Shown here piece after piece: positions 1-8,583 of a stretch of DNA of 64,000 nucleotides. The notes beneath the pieces were generated by a model. That model saw nothing but the letters and a program-made list of their open reading frames with translations, ran no database searches and was not told where the DNA came from. The DNA lies in NCBI RefSeq assembly GCF_001695855.1, contig NZ_MBSS01000011.1:62001-126000 (forward strand), given 5' to 3'. Within the stretch, counting starts at the first letter, position 1. Each line of letters begins with the position of its first letter. Origin of the DNA: Ensifer sp. LC163. GTDB taxonomy: Bacteria; Pseudomonadota; Alphaproteobacteria; Rhizobiales; Rhizobiaceae. Made by a program: the position numbers and the translations under genes.

Positions 1-444
1 GGTGAAACCTTTGAGGATCCAGTGGCTGTTCGGTCGCTTCTCAATGAGCCCGAACCGGCTGAAGCGGATCAAAAACTCCCGCACGCTTGTGGTGCCGGTG
101 CCGATCTCGCGCGCCAGTTCCAGTTCGTTGATCTGCATGCCCGGCTCGGCTCCGCCGGCCAGAATCCGGCGCATGAAGCTGCGCTCGATGATCTCAGCGA
201 GCGAATCCGTTTCTTCCGTCGGGAAATAATCCTCCGGCTGCGGCTGACGCAGTACGATCTTCTTGCGTTTGTCCCAGGTGATCAGCTTCGCCTCTTCGAA
301 GCGGCCGAGAATGGCGCGCACCGTCGTCCGGCTGACGCCAAGCACTTGACCCAGCTCCGGCTCGGAGGGCAGGGAGGATGTCTCAGCCAGCACTTTCAGG
401 CAGCGGTTATAGGCATCCTTGAAGACGGTGTTTTGCTTTGCCAT
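1..444 (-). CDS. GntR-family transcriptional regulator, partial (C-terminus outside window)
   Basis: Reading leftwards from the ATG at 444, the frame stays open to the window edge, so only about the first 148 residues are visible. Residues about 8-50 form a GntR-type winged helix-turn-helix (core LGVSRTTVRAILGRFEEAKL). A second one follows at about residues 80-140 (core LAREIGTGTTSVREFLIRFS, then a wing beginning GLIEKRPN). Ordinary GntR/FCD proteins have only one before the effector domain. The gene diverges from the sugar-acid operon starting at 723, so it is the obvious candidate for its local regulator. The effector domain cannot be seen. No strong ribosome binding site precedes the ATG, so the exact start is uncertain. 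Confidence 0.75.
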   Translation of the reverse strand, partial: MAKQNTVFKDAYNRCLKVLAETSSLPSEPELGQVLGVSRTTVRAILGRFEEAKLITWDKRKKIVLRQPQPEDYFPTEETDSLAEIIERSFMRRILAGGAEPGMQINELELAREIGTGTTSVREFLIRFSRFGLIEKRPNSHWILKGFT

Positions 445-640
445 TGCCAGGATCCGGGCGGTTGGGGTTGCACGGGCGACGAGCCGCCGATCCGATCAGC
501 TTTCGTCGCCCGCCGATCTAGCCTGCCGGCGGGCGCTTGTCTTCGCCTCTCGCACGAAAATCATGACGTTTCTCCCCTGTTGCCACCGTGGCCGCGGCGC
601 GCTTCGTCCGTCCGACACTTGCCTCGATGCATAATACCCA

Positions 641-669
641 TTGACGGCAATCTGTCTATTGTGGATAAA
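641..669 (+). promoter_or_regulatory. Putative sigma-70 promoter of the sugar-acid operon
   Basis: TTGACG at 641-646 is separated by 17 bases from GATAAA at 664-669, about 55 bases before the GTG start at 723. The -35 hexamer and spacing are good and the -10 is weaker. The inverted repeat at 654-681 covers the -10, as expected for repression by the divergent GntR protein. Inference from sequence only. Confidence 0.45.
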
Positions 670-681
670 AGACAAATAGAC
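654..681. promoter_or_regulatory. Inverted repeat, candidate GntR operator
   Basis: GTCTATT (654-660) is mirrored exactly by AATAGAC (675-681). Nested inside is TTGT (659-662) and ACAA (672-675) around the core GGATAAAAG. It lies between the divergent regulator and the dehydratase gene. A similar core, CTATAAAAGAT, recurs at 3445-3455 before the ABC transporter genes, suggesting one regulator for both promoters. Confidence 0.45.
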
Positions 682-722
682 CCCTCTGCGAAATCGCAGA
701 AGCTTTCACGGAGAAATTCAGA

Positions 723-2228
723 GTGTCTGTGCCGTCTTCAATCCTGCTGGCGCCTGAGGACAATGTGGTCGTGGCGACGCTGGCAATCGCTGCCGGCGAG
801 GCCCTGCCGGGCGGCATTCGCGCCGCCACGAAGATCGATCCCGGGCACAAGGTCGCCATACGGCCGATCCATGCGGGCGATCCCGTGGTCAAATATGCCC
901 AGGCGATCGGACGCGCGACCAGCGACATAGAAGCCGGCGAGCATGTCCATTCCCACAACCTCTCCTTCGATCAGGATCGCCTGGCCATCAGCCCGCAAGG
1001 TGCGCCGGAAGAGGCGAGCGCTGCCGACAGGGCGCGCACCTTCATGGGCTATCGGCGCGGAGACGGACGGGCGGCGACGCGCAACTACATCGGCATTATT
1101 GCCAGCGTGAACTGTTCCACCACCGTCTGTCGGGCCATCGCCGAGGAGGCCAACAGGCGCATCCTGCCGAAATATGATGGCATCGACGGCTTTGTCCCGA
1201 TCGTCCACGATCAGGGCTGCGGCATGTCTTCGACCGGCGACGGGATGATGAACCTGCACCGAACCCTGGCCGGCTACGCCAGGCATGTCAATTTCGGCGG
1301 CGTGCTGATGGTCGGGCTCGGTTGCGAGGTCAACCAGCTGACACTATACGGACAGAGCGGCGCGGGGCAGGAAAAGCGTCACTTCAACATTCAGGAGGCC
1401 GGCGGCTCCCGACGCTCGGTGGAGCGCGCGCTCGGCATCCTCGATGAAATTGCCGAGGAAGTCGGCAGGCAACGTCGCGTGGCGATACCGGTCAGCGAGA
1501 TCATCGTCGGCCTACAATGCGGCGGCTCCGACGGACTGTCGGGCATCACCGCCAACCCGGCGCTGGGAGCGGCGGTGGATATTCTGGCGGCTGCCGGCGG
1601 CACCGCCATCCTGTCGGAGACCTCGGAAATCTACGGCGCCGAACATCTGTTGCGCAGCCGCGCCGCCAACGGGGCGGTTGCCGCAAAACTCGACGGGCTG
1701 ATCGCCTGGTGGGAAAACTACGTCGCGCTGCATGGCGCCTCGCTCGACAACAATCCTTCGCCGGGCAACAAGCGCGGCGGCCTCACCACGATTCTGGAGA
1801 AGTCGCTGGGCGCGGTCGCCAAGGGCGGGCGCTCGCCGCTCAATGCTGTTTATGGCTATGCCGAGCGCGTCACCGAACACGGGCTCGTCTTCATGGATAC
1901 GCCCGGCTACGATCCGGTCTCGGCGACCGGCCAGGTGGCCGGCGGCGCCAATGTGATCGCCTTTACCACCGGCCGCGGCAGCTGTTTCGGCTGTCGGCCC
2001 GCACCGTCGATCAAGCTGACCAGCAACACCGCGCTTTTCCGGGCGATGGAAGAAGACATGGACATCGATTGCGGTGTGATCGCATCCGGGGACGCGACCA
2101 TCGCCAGCCTTGGGCGCGAGATCTTCGATCTCATCATCGATACCGCTTCGGGAAAGAAGACCAAGAGCGAGCTTTTCGGTTACGGCGACAACGAATTCGT
2201 GCCCTGGCATCTCGGGGCGACACTCTGA
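723..2228 (+). CDS. UxaA-family hydrolase (altronate/galactarate dehydratase family)
   Basis: 501 residues, the full length of the UxaA/GarD family of Fe-dependent sugar-acid dehydratases. An N-terminal SAF domain spans about residues 10-85 and ends in EHVHSHNL. The central domain carries NYIGIIASVNCS (121-132) and DQGCGMSSTGDG (163-174). The C-terminal domain contains QCGGSDGLSGITANP. Family members dehydrate hexonates such as D-altronate to 2-keto-3-deoxy acids. The GTG start follows a GGAG about 10 bases upstream. It is the first gene of the operon with the aldo/keto reductase and probably the ABC importer. The substrate is not determined by sequence; altronate is the default family assignment. 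Confidence 0.85.
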   Translation: MSVPSSILLAPEDNVVVATLAIAAGEALPGGIRAATKIDPGHKVAIRPIHAGDPVVKYAQAIGRATSDIEAGEHVHSHNLSFDQDRLAISPQGAPEEASAADRARTFMGYRRGDGRAATRNYIGIIASVNCSTTVCRAIAEEANRRILPKYDGIDGFVPIVHDQGCGMSSTGDGMMNLHRTLAGYARHVNFGGVLMVGLGCEVNQLTLYGQSGAGQEKRHFNIQEAGGSRRSVERALGILDEIAEEVGRQRRVAIPVSEIIVGLQCGGSDGLSGITANPALGAAVDILAAAGGTAILSETSEIYGAEHLLRSRAANGAVAAKLDGLIAWWENYVALHGASLDNNPSPGNKRGGLTTILEKSLGAVAKGGRSPLNAVYGYAERVTEHGLVFMDTPGYDPVSATGQVAGGANVIAFTTGRGSCFGCRPAPSIKLTSNTALFRAMEEDMDIDCGVIASGDATIASLGREIFDLIIDTASGKKTKSELFGYGDNEFVPWHLGATL

Positions 2229-2268
2229 CGATGTGACGTTGCGCATGCCCAGGGGGAGGAGACAGGGA

Positions 2269-3288
2269 ATGCAGACGAGAAAGATCGGCCGGACCGACCT
2301 GTCGGTGACCGAATACAGCTTCGGCGCGGCCGGCCTTGGCGGGCTCTACCGCGAATGCACGCGCGAAGCGGCGATGGAGACGCTGGACGCTGCATGGGCC
2401 ACCGGCTTGCGCTACTTCGACGTTGCACCCTATTACGGGCTTGGTCTTGCCGAGCGGCGGGTCGGCGACTTCCTGCGCGACAAGCCGCGCGACAGTTTTG
2501 TGCTGTCCACCAAGGTCGGACGGCTGCTGCATCCCGTGCCGGAAGGTGAGGTGCCGGACTATTCCTACGTCAAGCCGCTGAACTTCGACGTGCGTTACGA
2601 CTACAGCTACGATGCCATCATGCGCTCGGTGGAATTCAGCTATGCGCGCCTCGGCCTCAACCGTATCGATATCCTCTATGTCCACGATATCGGCGTCTAC
2701 ACCCACGGCGCCGCCCGCAATGCCGTTTATCTCAAGCAGCTTCTGGATTCCGGCCTCAAGGCGCTGGAGGAACTGAAGGCCGGTGGCGTGATCGCGGCCT
2801 ACGGGCTCGGGGTCAACGAAGTCCCGGTTTGCCTGGAGGTGATGCGCCGCGCCGACATCGACTGCATTCTGCTTGCGGGGCGCTACACGCTGCTCGACCG
2901 TTCCGCCGTCTCAGAGCTCCTGCCGCTCTGCGAGACGAAGAAGACGTCGCTGGTCGTCGGCGGCGTGTTCAATTCAGGCATCCTTGCGACCGGCCCGGTC
3001 GCTGGCGCGCATTTCGACTACATGCCCGCCAGCGCTGAGGTGCGCGACAAGGTCGGCGCGATGGAGCGCATTGCCCGAGAGCGTGGTGTGCCGCTGGCCG
3101 CTGCCGCCATGCAGTTTCCACTCGACAATCCGGTGGTTGCCTCGGTCCTGCTCGGGACGGCGAAACCGGAGAGCCTGAAGCGCAACATGGACGCGCTGCG
3201 GCACCGAATGTCGACGGACGATTTCTCCGCCTTCGAGCCTTACACGCTTGTGGCGCCAGAGCTTGGATCGGAGGCGGTCCGGGCTTGA
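2269..3288 (+). CDS. Aldo/keto reductase, D-threo-aldose (L-fucose/L-galactose) 1-dehydrogenase-like
   Basis: 339 residues from the ATG at 2269, which follows a strong GGGGGAGGAG tract. The AKR tetrad is recognisable: Asp51 and Tyr55 or Tyr56 in FDVAPYYGLG, Lys82 in LSTKVGR, and a His in DILYVHD. The family includes NAD(P)-dependent L-fucose or L-galactose dehydrogenases and pyridoxal dehydrogenase, which oxidise a cyclic hemiacetal to a lactone. The gene begins 40 bases after the dehydratase stop and is surely cotranscribed with it. With a sugar importer and a second dehydrogenase downstream, oxidation of an imported aldose is the likely job. The exact sugar is inference. Confidence 0.75.
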   Translation: MQTRKIGRTDLSVTEYSFGAAGLGGLYRECTREAAMETLDAAWATGLRYFDVAPYYGLGLAERRVGDFLRDKPRDSFVLSTKVGRLLHPVPEGEVPDYSYVKPLNFDVRYDYSYDAIMRSVEFSYARLGLNRIDILYVHDIGVYTHGAARNAVYLKQLLDSGLKALEELKAGGVIAAYGLGVNEVPVCLEVMRRADIDCILLAGRYTLLDRSAVSELLPLCETKKTSLVVGGVFNSGILATGPVAGAHFDYMPASAEVRDKVGAMERIARERGVPLAAAAMQFPLDNPVVASVLLGTAKPESLKRNMDALRHRMSTDDFSAFEPYTLVAPELGSEAVRA

Positions 3289-3442
3289 TGCTTGAGGATG
3301 CGGGGCTGGTGCTTTTTCGGACTGAGCCCCGAATTTCACGTGCCGAAACGCGTTGTCGGAGCAGACAGTGCAGTCACGCAATTCGCAGCAACGACTGCTT
3401 GCAAAGCGGAGAGCGTTGTATTAGCGTTCCAATATGTTTTTT

Positions 3443-3455
3443 ATCTATAAAAGAT
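3443..3455. promoter_or_regulatory. Palindrome ATCTATAAAAGAT before the ABC transporter, candidate operator
   Basis: A short palindrome (ATCT-ATAAA-AGAT) lies about 70 bases upstream of the binding-protein gene, in the 235-base gap 3289-3523. Its right part resembles the core of the inverted repeat at 654-681. The gap otherwise shows only an AT-rich stretch (3431-3463), suggesting a second promoter or a control point for higher expression of the binding protein. Confidence 0.3.
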
Positions 3456-3523
3456 CGATTTGTAAGCACCTGGCGAATCGATCTCCATAAGGTGGAACGA
3501 GGTGCACTGAGAGGAGAAACCCA

Positions 3524-4513
3524 ATGAGCATAACCAAGCACATTCTTTCCCGTCGTGCCTTCACCGCCCTGGCCGGCGCGGCGATGATCGCCACCATGGC
3601 GCCTGTCGCGTCCTTCGCGCAGGATGTAACCATCCCGATCATCGTCAAGGATACCACGTCCTTCTACTGGCAGATCGTGCTGGCCGGCGCACGCGCGGCC
3701 GGCAAGGACCTCGGCGTCAACGTTCCCGAGCTTGGCGCCCAGTCCGAATCCGATATCAACGGCCAGATCAGCATTCTCGAAAATGCTGTTGCCGGTTCTC
3801 CGGTTGCCGTCGTGATCTCGCCGACCGAGTTCAAGGCGCTTGGCAAGCCGATCGACGAAGCTGCCAAAGCGGTTCCGATCATCGGCATCGACTCAGGTGC
3901 CGATTCCAAGGCCTTCTCCTCGTTCCTGACGACCGATAACGTTCAGGGTGGCAGGATCGCCGCTGGTGGTCTCGCCGCAGCGATCAAGGAAATGTCCGGC
4001 AAGGAAGAAGGCGAGATCGCCATCATCACCAGCCTGCCGGGCGTCGGTTCGCTCGATCAGCGCCGTGAAGGCTTCCTCGACCAGATCAAGACGAAATATC
4101 CGGGCTTCAAGGTCGTGGCCGACAAATATGCCGACGGCCAGGCGACCACCGGCCTCAACATGATGACCGACCTGATCACCGCCAATCCGAACCTCGTCGG
4201 CGTCTTTGCCTCCAACCTGATCATGGCGCAGGGCGTCGGCCAGGCGATTGCCGAAAACAAGCTCGGCGACAAGATCAAGGTAATCGGCTTCGACAGCGAC
4301 GAGAAGACCGTCGGCTTCCTCAAGGAAGGCGTGCTTGCGGGCCTGGTCGTCCAGGACCCCTATCGCATGGGCTATGATGGCGTGAAGACGGCGCTTGCGG
4401 TCTCGAAGAAGGAGAAGGTCGAGGCCAACGTCGATACCGGCGCCAATCTGGTGACCAAGGCCAACATGGCTGAGCCGAAGATCGACGCTCTGCTCAACCC
4501 GAAAGTGAACTAA
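3524..4513 (+). CDS. Ribose-type sugar ABC transporter, periplasmic substrate-binding protein
   Basis: 329 residues. The N-terminus is a signal peptide of about 32 residues with SRRAF, a possible twin-arginine motif, and a likely cut after SFA. The mature part is a periplasmic-binding-protein type I fold of the RbsB kind: IPIIVKDTTSFYWQIVLAGA, then a series of short strands ending VIGFDSDEKTVGFLKEGVLAGLV and the usual QDPYRMGYDGVKTAL. A GAGAGGAG ribosome binding site precedes the ATG. It supplies ligand to the ATPase and permease that follow. The ligand is probably a hexose or sugar acid linked to the upstream dehydratase and reductase. Confidence 0.88.
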   Translation: MSITKHILSRRAFTALAGAAMIATMAPVASFAQDVTIPIIVKDTTSFYWQIVLAGARAAGKDLGVNVPELGAQSESDINGQISILENAVAGSPVAVVISPTEFKALGKPIDEAAKAVPIIGIDSGADSKAFSSFLTTDNVQGGRIAAGGLAAAIKEMSGKEEGEIAIITSLPGVGSLDQRREGFLDQIKTKYPGFKVVADKYADGQATTGLNMMTDLITANPNLVGVFASNLIMAQGVGQAIAENKLGDKIKVIGFDSDEKTVGFLKEGVLAGLVVQDPYRMGYDGVKTALAVSKKEKVEANVDTGANLVTKANMAEPKIDALLNPKVN

Positions 4514-4623
4514 CGGCAATCGGCGGCAGGCGCGAGCTTCGCCTGCCGCCGAGAATACGGTTGCCAGCGGCCGGCTACGAGGGCCGGCCGCTGGCAGTCT
4601 GTGCGATTGGGAGGAATGCGCAG

Positions 4624-6177
4624 ATGCCAGGTCTCGATGAGGTCAGTGATATCAAGAGCGGCGGTTTGAAGACGGCTGCCCGCCACCCCGTGCCGAAGGG
4701 CGAGCCGATCCTGGAAATGCGCGCGCTGCAGAAGAAGTACGGCGCTGTCGAAGCTCTGAAGCCTGCCTCCATCACATTCCTGTCCGGGGAGATTCACGCG
4801 ATCGTCGGCGAAAATGGTGCCGGCAAATCGACGCTGATCAAACTTCTGACCGGCGTGATCCGGCGCACCTCAGGCGAAGTCTATTGGTGCGGCAAGTCGG
4901 TCCAGCTCGACAATCCGCATGAGGCGATCGCCCGCGGCATCAACGCCGTGCATCAGGAGGTGGTGCTTTGCCCGCACTTAAGCGTGGCCGCCAACATGTT
5001 CCTCGGCGACGAGATCAATAGCGCCGGGCTGATGCGCAAGCGCGCCATGACCGAGGCGGCCCAGAGTGTCCTCGACGATCTCGGTTTCAACCTGCCGGCC
5101 GCAGCGGCGCTCGGCAGCCTGACGATCGGCCAGCAGCAACTGGTCGCGACCGCCCGCGCCGCCATGCGCGGCACCCAGTTTCTGATCTTCGACGAGCCGA
5201 CCGCCTATCTGACCCGTCAGGAATCCGCGCAGCTGTTCCGGCTCATTCGCCGGCTACAGGGCGAGGGTGTGACGATCGTCTATATCAGCCACCGCATGGA
5301 GGAAGTCTTCGAACTTGCCGATCGTGTCTCGGTGCTGCGCGACGGCACCCATGTCGGCACGCGAAAGATCGGCGAGACCAATGACGCCGAACTGATCACC
5401 CTGATGATCAATCGCACCATCGAGCAGATCTACCACAAGGAACATTTTCCGGCCGGCGAAGTGATCGTCGAGACCCGGGGCTTGAGCGGCCCCGGCTTCG
5501 AGGATGTGTCGCTTAACGTTCGCGCCGGCGAGATCGTCGGCCTCTATGGTTTGATCGGTGCCGGCCGCAGCGAATTCGCGCTAGGCCTCTATGGCCGCCA
5601 TGCCTCGACCGCGGGTGAGGTTTACTGGCAGGAACGCAAGGTGAATATCGCCAACGAGCGGACGGCGATGGATCTCGGCATAGCGTTGGCGCCGGAAAGC
5701 CGACGCGATCAGGGGCTCTGCCTCAACCTGCCGATCGGCCTCAACATCAACCTGCCGGTCTTCGGTCGGCTGACGCGCGGGCTGACGATCAACCGTCAGA
5801 AGGAAATCGAGAATGCGGATCGGCAGATCAGGGATTTGAAGATCAAGACGCCATCGCGCCGCGTGCTTGTCTCGGCGATGTCCGGCGGCAACCAGCAGAA
5901 GATCGTCATCGGCAAGTGGCTGAGCCACGGCGCCAAACTTTTCATCTTCGACGAGCCGACGGTCGGCGTCGATGTCGGCACCAAGGCGGAAATCTACCGG
6001 CTGTTTGCTCGGCTTCTGGAGAAGGGAGCGGGGATCATCCTGATCTCCTCCTACCTGCCTGAAGTCTACGAGCTGTCCGATCGCCTGCACGTGTTCCGGC
6101 GGGGGCGGCTGGTCGCCAGCCACGACTATCGAGCGGCGAGCCACGAGGAAGTGCTGACGCAGGCGATTGGTGTCTGA
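4624..6177 (+). CDS. Ribose-type sugar ABC transporter, ATP-binding protein
   Basis: The ATG at 4624 is chosen because GGGAGG lies about 8 bases upstream; it gives 517 residues, normal for RbsA/XylG-type double ATPases. The first cassette has Walker A VGENGAGKST (61-70) and Walker B FLIFDEPTA. The second has a degenerate Walker A (GLIGAGRSEF), the signature MSGGNQQK and Walker B FIFDEPTVGVD. A weak second Walker A is normal in this family. There is a 27-residue N-terminal extension before the first cassette. It lies 110 bases after the binding protein and 40 before the permease, and energises import across the inner membrane. Confidence 0.92.
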   Translation: MPGLDEVSDIKSGGLKTAARHPVPKGEPILEMRALQKKYGAVEALKPASITFLSGEIHAIVGENGAGKSTLIKLLTGVIRRTSGEVYWCGKSVQLDNPHEAIARGINAVHQEVVLCPHLSVAANMFLGDEINSAGLMRKRAMTEAAQSVLDDLGFNLPAAAALGSLTIGQQQLVATARAAMRGTQFLIFDEPTAYLTRQESAQLFRLIRRLQGEGVTIVYISHRMEEVFELADRVSVLRDGTHVGTRKIGETNDAELITLMINRTIEQIYHKEHFPAGEVIVETRGLSGPGFEDVSLNVRAGEIVGLYGLIGAGRSEFALGLYGRHASTAGEVYWQERKVNIANERTAMDLGIALAPESRRDQGLCLNLPIGLNINLPVFGRLTRGLTINRQKEIENADRQIRDLKIKTPSRRVLVSAMSGGNQQKIVIGKWLSHGAKLFIFDEPTVGVDVGTKAEIYRLFARLLEKGAGIILISSYLPEVYELSDRLHVFRRGRLVASHDYRAASHEEVLTQAIGV

Positions 6178-6217
6178 TCGCGGCAGTGACAATCAAGGGG
6201 AAGCAGGGAGGACGACG

Positions 6218-7195
6218 ATGAGTGCTGAAACGGTCGATAGCGGAACGGGCCCGGCGCCGAGGAAGGGCGTGAGCATCCTGTTCGGCCTCACGCTTCTCGG
6301 GCTTCTGCTTTTCCTCTGGCTGCTCCTGGGGCTTGCCACCAACAGTTTCTGGACGCCCAACAACATCAGCAACCTGTTGCGTCAGGGCGCCATGACGGCG
6401 ATCCTTGCCGTCGGCCAGACCTTCGTCATCATCACCGCCGGCATCGATCTCTCCGTCGGTGCCGTCGTCGGCTTCACCAGCGTGATCGTCGCCTGGCTGC
6501 TCGCCGCCGGCGTGCCGCTCTGGATTGCCATCATCCTGACGCTCGCCTTCGGCGTGCTGATCGGCGGCTTCCACGCCTTCGGTATCGTCCGCATGGGTCT
6601 GCCGCCATTCATCATCACGCTGGCGACCCTGACCTCGCTGCGCGGCATCGGGCTGCTCATCACCAACGGCTCGACGATTTCGATCACCAACGAGGCCTTC
6701 ACCAATTTCTCCCGCGCCGACTTCCTCGGCGTGCCCAGCCTGTTCTGGATGGTGATCGTGGTGGCGATCCCGGCCTATGTCTTCCTGCACTTGAGCCGCT
6801 TCGGCCGCTATCTCTTCGCCGTCGGTTCCAACAGCGAGGCGGCACGCCTTTCCGGCGTCAACGTGCATCGCACCATCTATCTCGCCTATATCCTGTCCTC
6901 CACCTGTGCGGCCTTCGTCGGCCTGCTGCTGGCCTCTCGCATCGGCATCGGCAATGCCACTCAAGCCGAAGGCTGGGAGCTGCAGGCGATCGCCTCCTCG
7001 GTCATCGGCGGCACCAGCCTCTTCGGCGCGGTCGGCTCGGTGCACGGCCCGCTGCTCGGCGCCTTCATCCTCGCCACGATCAACAACGGCGCCAACCTGC
7101 TCAACGTCAATTCGTTCTGGCAGCGCATCATTACCGGCGTCCTGATCATCGTGATCGTCTATTTTGATCAGCTCAGGCGGCGCGGCGCGCGCTAG
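6218..7195 (+). CDS. Ribose-type sugar ABC transporter, permease
   Basis: 325 residues from the ATG at 6218, preceded by GGGAGGA. It is an RbsC-type inner-membrane permease with about eight to ten hydrophobic segments. It shows the family hallmark ITAGIDLSVGAVVGF near residue 75 and the coupling-helix stretch GSNSEAARLSGVNV near residue 205, followed by SSVIGGTSLFGAVGSVHGPL. It completes the importer with the two preceding genes. A frame extending further upstream (to 6167) lacks a ribosome binding site and overlaps the ATPase gene, so it was not used. Confidence 0.92.
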   Translation: MSAETVDSGTGPAPRKGVSILFGLTLLGLLLFLWLLLGLATNSFWTPNNISNLLRQGAMTAILAVGQTFVIITAGIDLSVGAVVGFTSVIVAWLLAAGVPLWIAIILTLAFGVLIGGFHAFGIVRMGLPPFIITLATLTSLRGIGLLITNGSTISITNEAFTNFSRADFLGVPSLFWMVIVVAIPAYVFLHLSRFGRYLFAVGSNSEAARLSGVNVHRTIYLAYILSSTCAAFVGLLLASRIGIGNATQAEGWELQAIASSVIGGTSLFGAVGSVHGPLLGAFILATINNGANLLNVNSFWQRIITGVLIIVIVYFDQLRRRGAR

Positions 7196-7228
7196 GCGCC
7201 AAACCTCCGACAACATACGGAAAATGAC

Positions 7229-8251
7229 ATGAAAGCCGTCCTCTGCCCGCAACCCGGCCGCCTGGAGATTGTTGAACGTGCGCCGGTGCCGGCCCCACCT
7301 TCGGGATGGGTCAGCGTGGCCGTCAGCCATGTCGGCATCTGCGGCACCGACTATCACATCTTCGCCGGCAAGCACCCGTTCCTGGAATATCCGCGGGTCA
7401 TGGGGCACGAGATCTCGGCGACGGTGGTTGCCAATGGACCGGGGACGGCAATCGCTCCGGGGACGCCGGTAGTGGTCAACCCCTATCTCTCCTGCGGCGA
7501 CTGTGTCGCCTGCCGCCGGGGCAAACCGAATTGCTGCACGGCGATCAAGGTGCTCGGCGTCCACACCGATGGAGCCTTCTGCGAGGAAATTCTCGTTCCC
7601 GAGGGCAATCTTTACCCGGCAATGGATCTATCGCCCGAGGCGGCAGCGACGGTCGAGTTCCTCGCCATCGGCGCCCACGCCGTGCGCCGGGCTGCCGCAC
7701 CTGCCGGCGTTCGCGCCCTTGTCATCGGCGCCGGGCCGATCGGGCTTGGAACGGCCATCTTCTCGCGCATCGCCGGCCACGAGGTGACGCTGATGGATAC
7801 CAGCAGTGAAAGGCTGGCCTTTGCGACCGACCGGCTTGGCTTCGGTTCCGGCATCGTTGCCGACGAAACGTCCGTCCGGCGCGTCGCCGTGGCCACGGGC
7901 GGCGATGGTTTCGATGTCGTCTTCGACGCCACCGGCAATGGCGGCTCGATGGAAGCGGCCTTCGGCCATGTGGCTCACGGAGGAACACTGGTGTTCGTCA
8001 GCGTGGTCAAGGACGACATTCGCTTCTCCGATCCGGAGTTTCACAAGCGCGAAATGACGTTGATCGGCAGCCGCAATGCGACGCGCGAGGATTTCGATCA
8101 TGTCGTGAACTCGATACGTGAGGGGTTGGTGCCGGTGGAGAGATTGGTCACCCATCGAACGACGATGGATGCGGTGGTTGAGGATCTGCCGCGCTGGGCG
8201 AACGAGAAGTCGGGGCTGGTCAAGGCGATCGTCCGGATCGCCGCGGCGTGA
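7229..8251 (+). CDS. Zinc-binding alcohol dehydrogenase (sugar-acid/polyol dehydrogenase type)
   Basis: 340 residues, a medium-chain dehydrogenase. Catalytic zinc residues are in GICGTDYH (Cys and His) and GHE. The structural zinc site is the four-cysteine cluster in CGDCVACRRGKPNCC. A Rossmann motif IGAGPIGLG follows near residue 170. By overall look it is close to L-idonate 5-dehydrogenase and L-galactonate oxidoreductase (LgoD/YjjN) proteins, though these subfamilies are hard to separate by eye. It starts 33 bases after the permease stop and is the last gene of the sugar locus. Likely role: oxidation of an imported hexonate or of the acid made by the upstream aldose dehydrogenase. Confidence 0.8.
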   Translation: MKAVLCPQPGRLEIVERAPVPAPPSGWVSVAVSHVGICGTDYHIFAGKHPFLEYPRVMGHEISATVVANGPGTAIAPGTPVVVNPYLSCGDCVACRRGKPNCCTAIKVLGVHTDGAFCEEILVPEGNLYPAMDLSPEAAATVEFLAIGAHAVRRAAAPAGVRALVIGAGPIGLGTAIFSRIAGHEVTLMDTSSERLAFATDRLGFGSGIVADETSVRRVAVATGGDGFDVVFDATGNGGSMEAAFGHVAHGGTLVFVSVVKDDIRFSDPEFHKREMTLIGSRNATREDFDHVVNSIREGLVPVERLVTHRTTMDAVVEDLPRWANEKSGLVKAIVRIAAA

Positions 8252-8431
8252 CGACCCGTTCTGCTGCGATGCGGAAGATCGGGCCGAGGACCGACCACGG
8301 TGGGCCGCTTCGGAAAAGGCTCTCGTCCTCCTCCAAAACCGCGAATTTCTGACGAAAACGCGCTCTTTCGGCCAGCTTCGAGCAAGTCCGTTTGTTAATT
8401 ATCAGTAATCCGGGCGCATTCTCGCAGAAGG

Positions 8432-8460
8432 CGCTTGTATCGAGCCGAAACGGGTATAGT
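8432..8460 (+). promoter_or_regulatory. Possible promoter of phaZ
   Basis: CGCTTG (8432-8437) and TATAGT (8455-8460) are 17 bases apart, in keeping with rhizobial CTTG-type -35 boxes, about 125 bases before the phaZ start. It is the best promoter candidate in the 332-base gap 8252-8583. In the rest of that gap I see no gene, repeat or clear terminator. Confidence 0.35.
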
Positions 8461-8583
8461 TGTTGCAGTGCACAAGAAACATGGTAGTCTGGCAGGGATT
8501 GCGGACACCAAGACAAACAATCGCAAGCTTGCGTCCGACTGGGAGCGGCGTTGTCGTTGATTGAACCAAGGGGTACGCTTCCT

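Noticed and set aside
22-930. 302-codon plus-strand frame at the left edge
   Set aside because: Overlaps the GntR gene in antisense and then the promoter and dehydratase start; its translation has no recognisable domain.
3328-3343. TTTCACGTG sequence upstream of the ABC transporter
   Set aside because: Only about 10 of 16 parS positions match; the right half is absent.
3285-3527. 80-codon frame before the binding-protein gene
   Set aside because: Lies in the promoter gap, no ribosome binding site and no family resemblance; it would overlap the strong start of the next gene.
6035-7564. 509-codon frame on the minus strand
   Set aside because: Shadow of the ABC permease and neighbours, with low-complexity Asp/Glu/His-rich translation; the plus-strand genes are certain.
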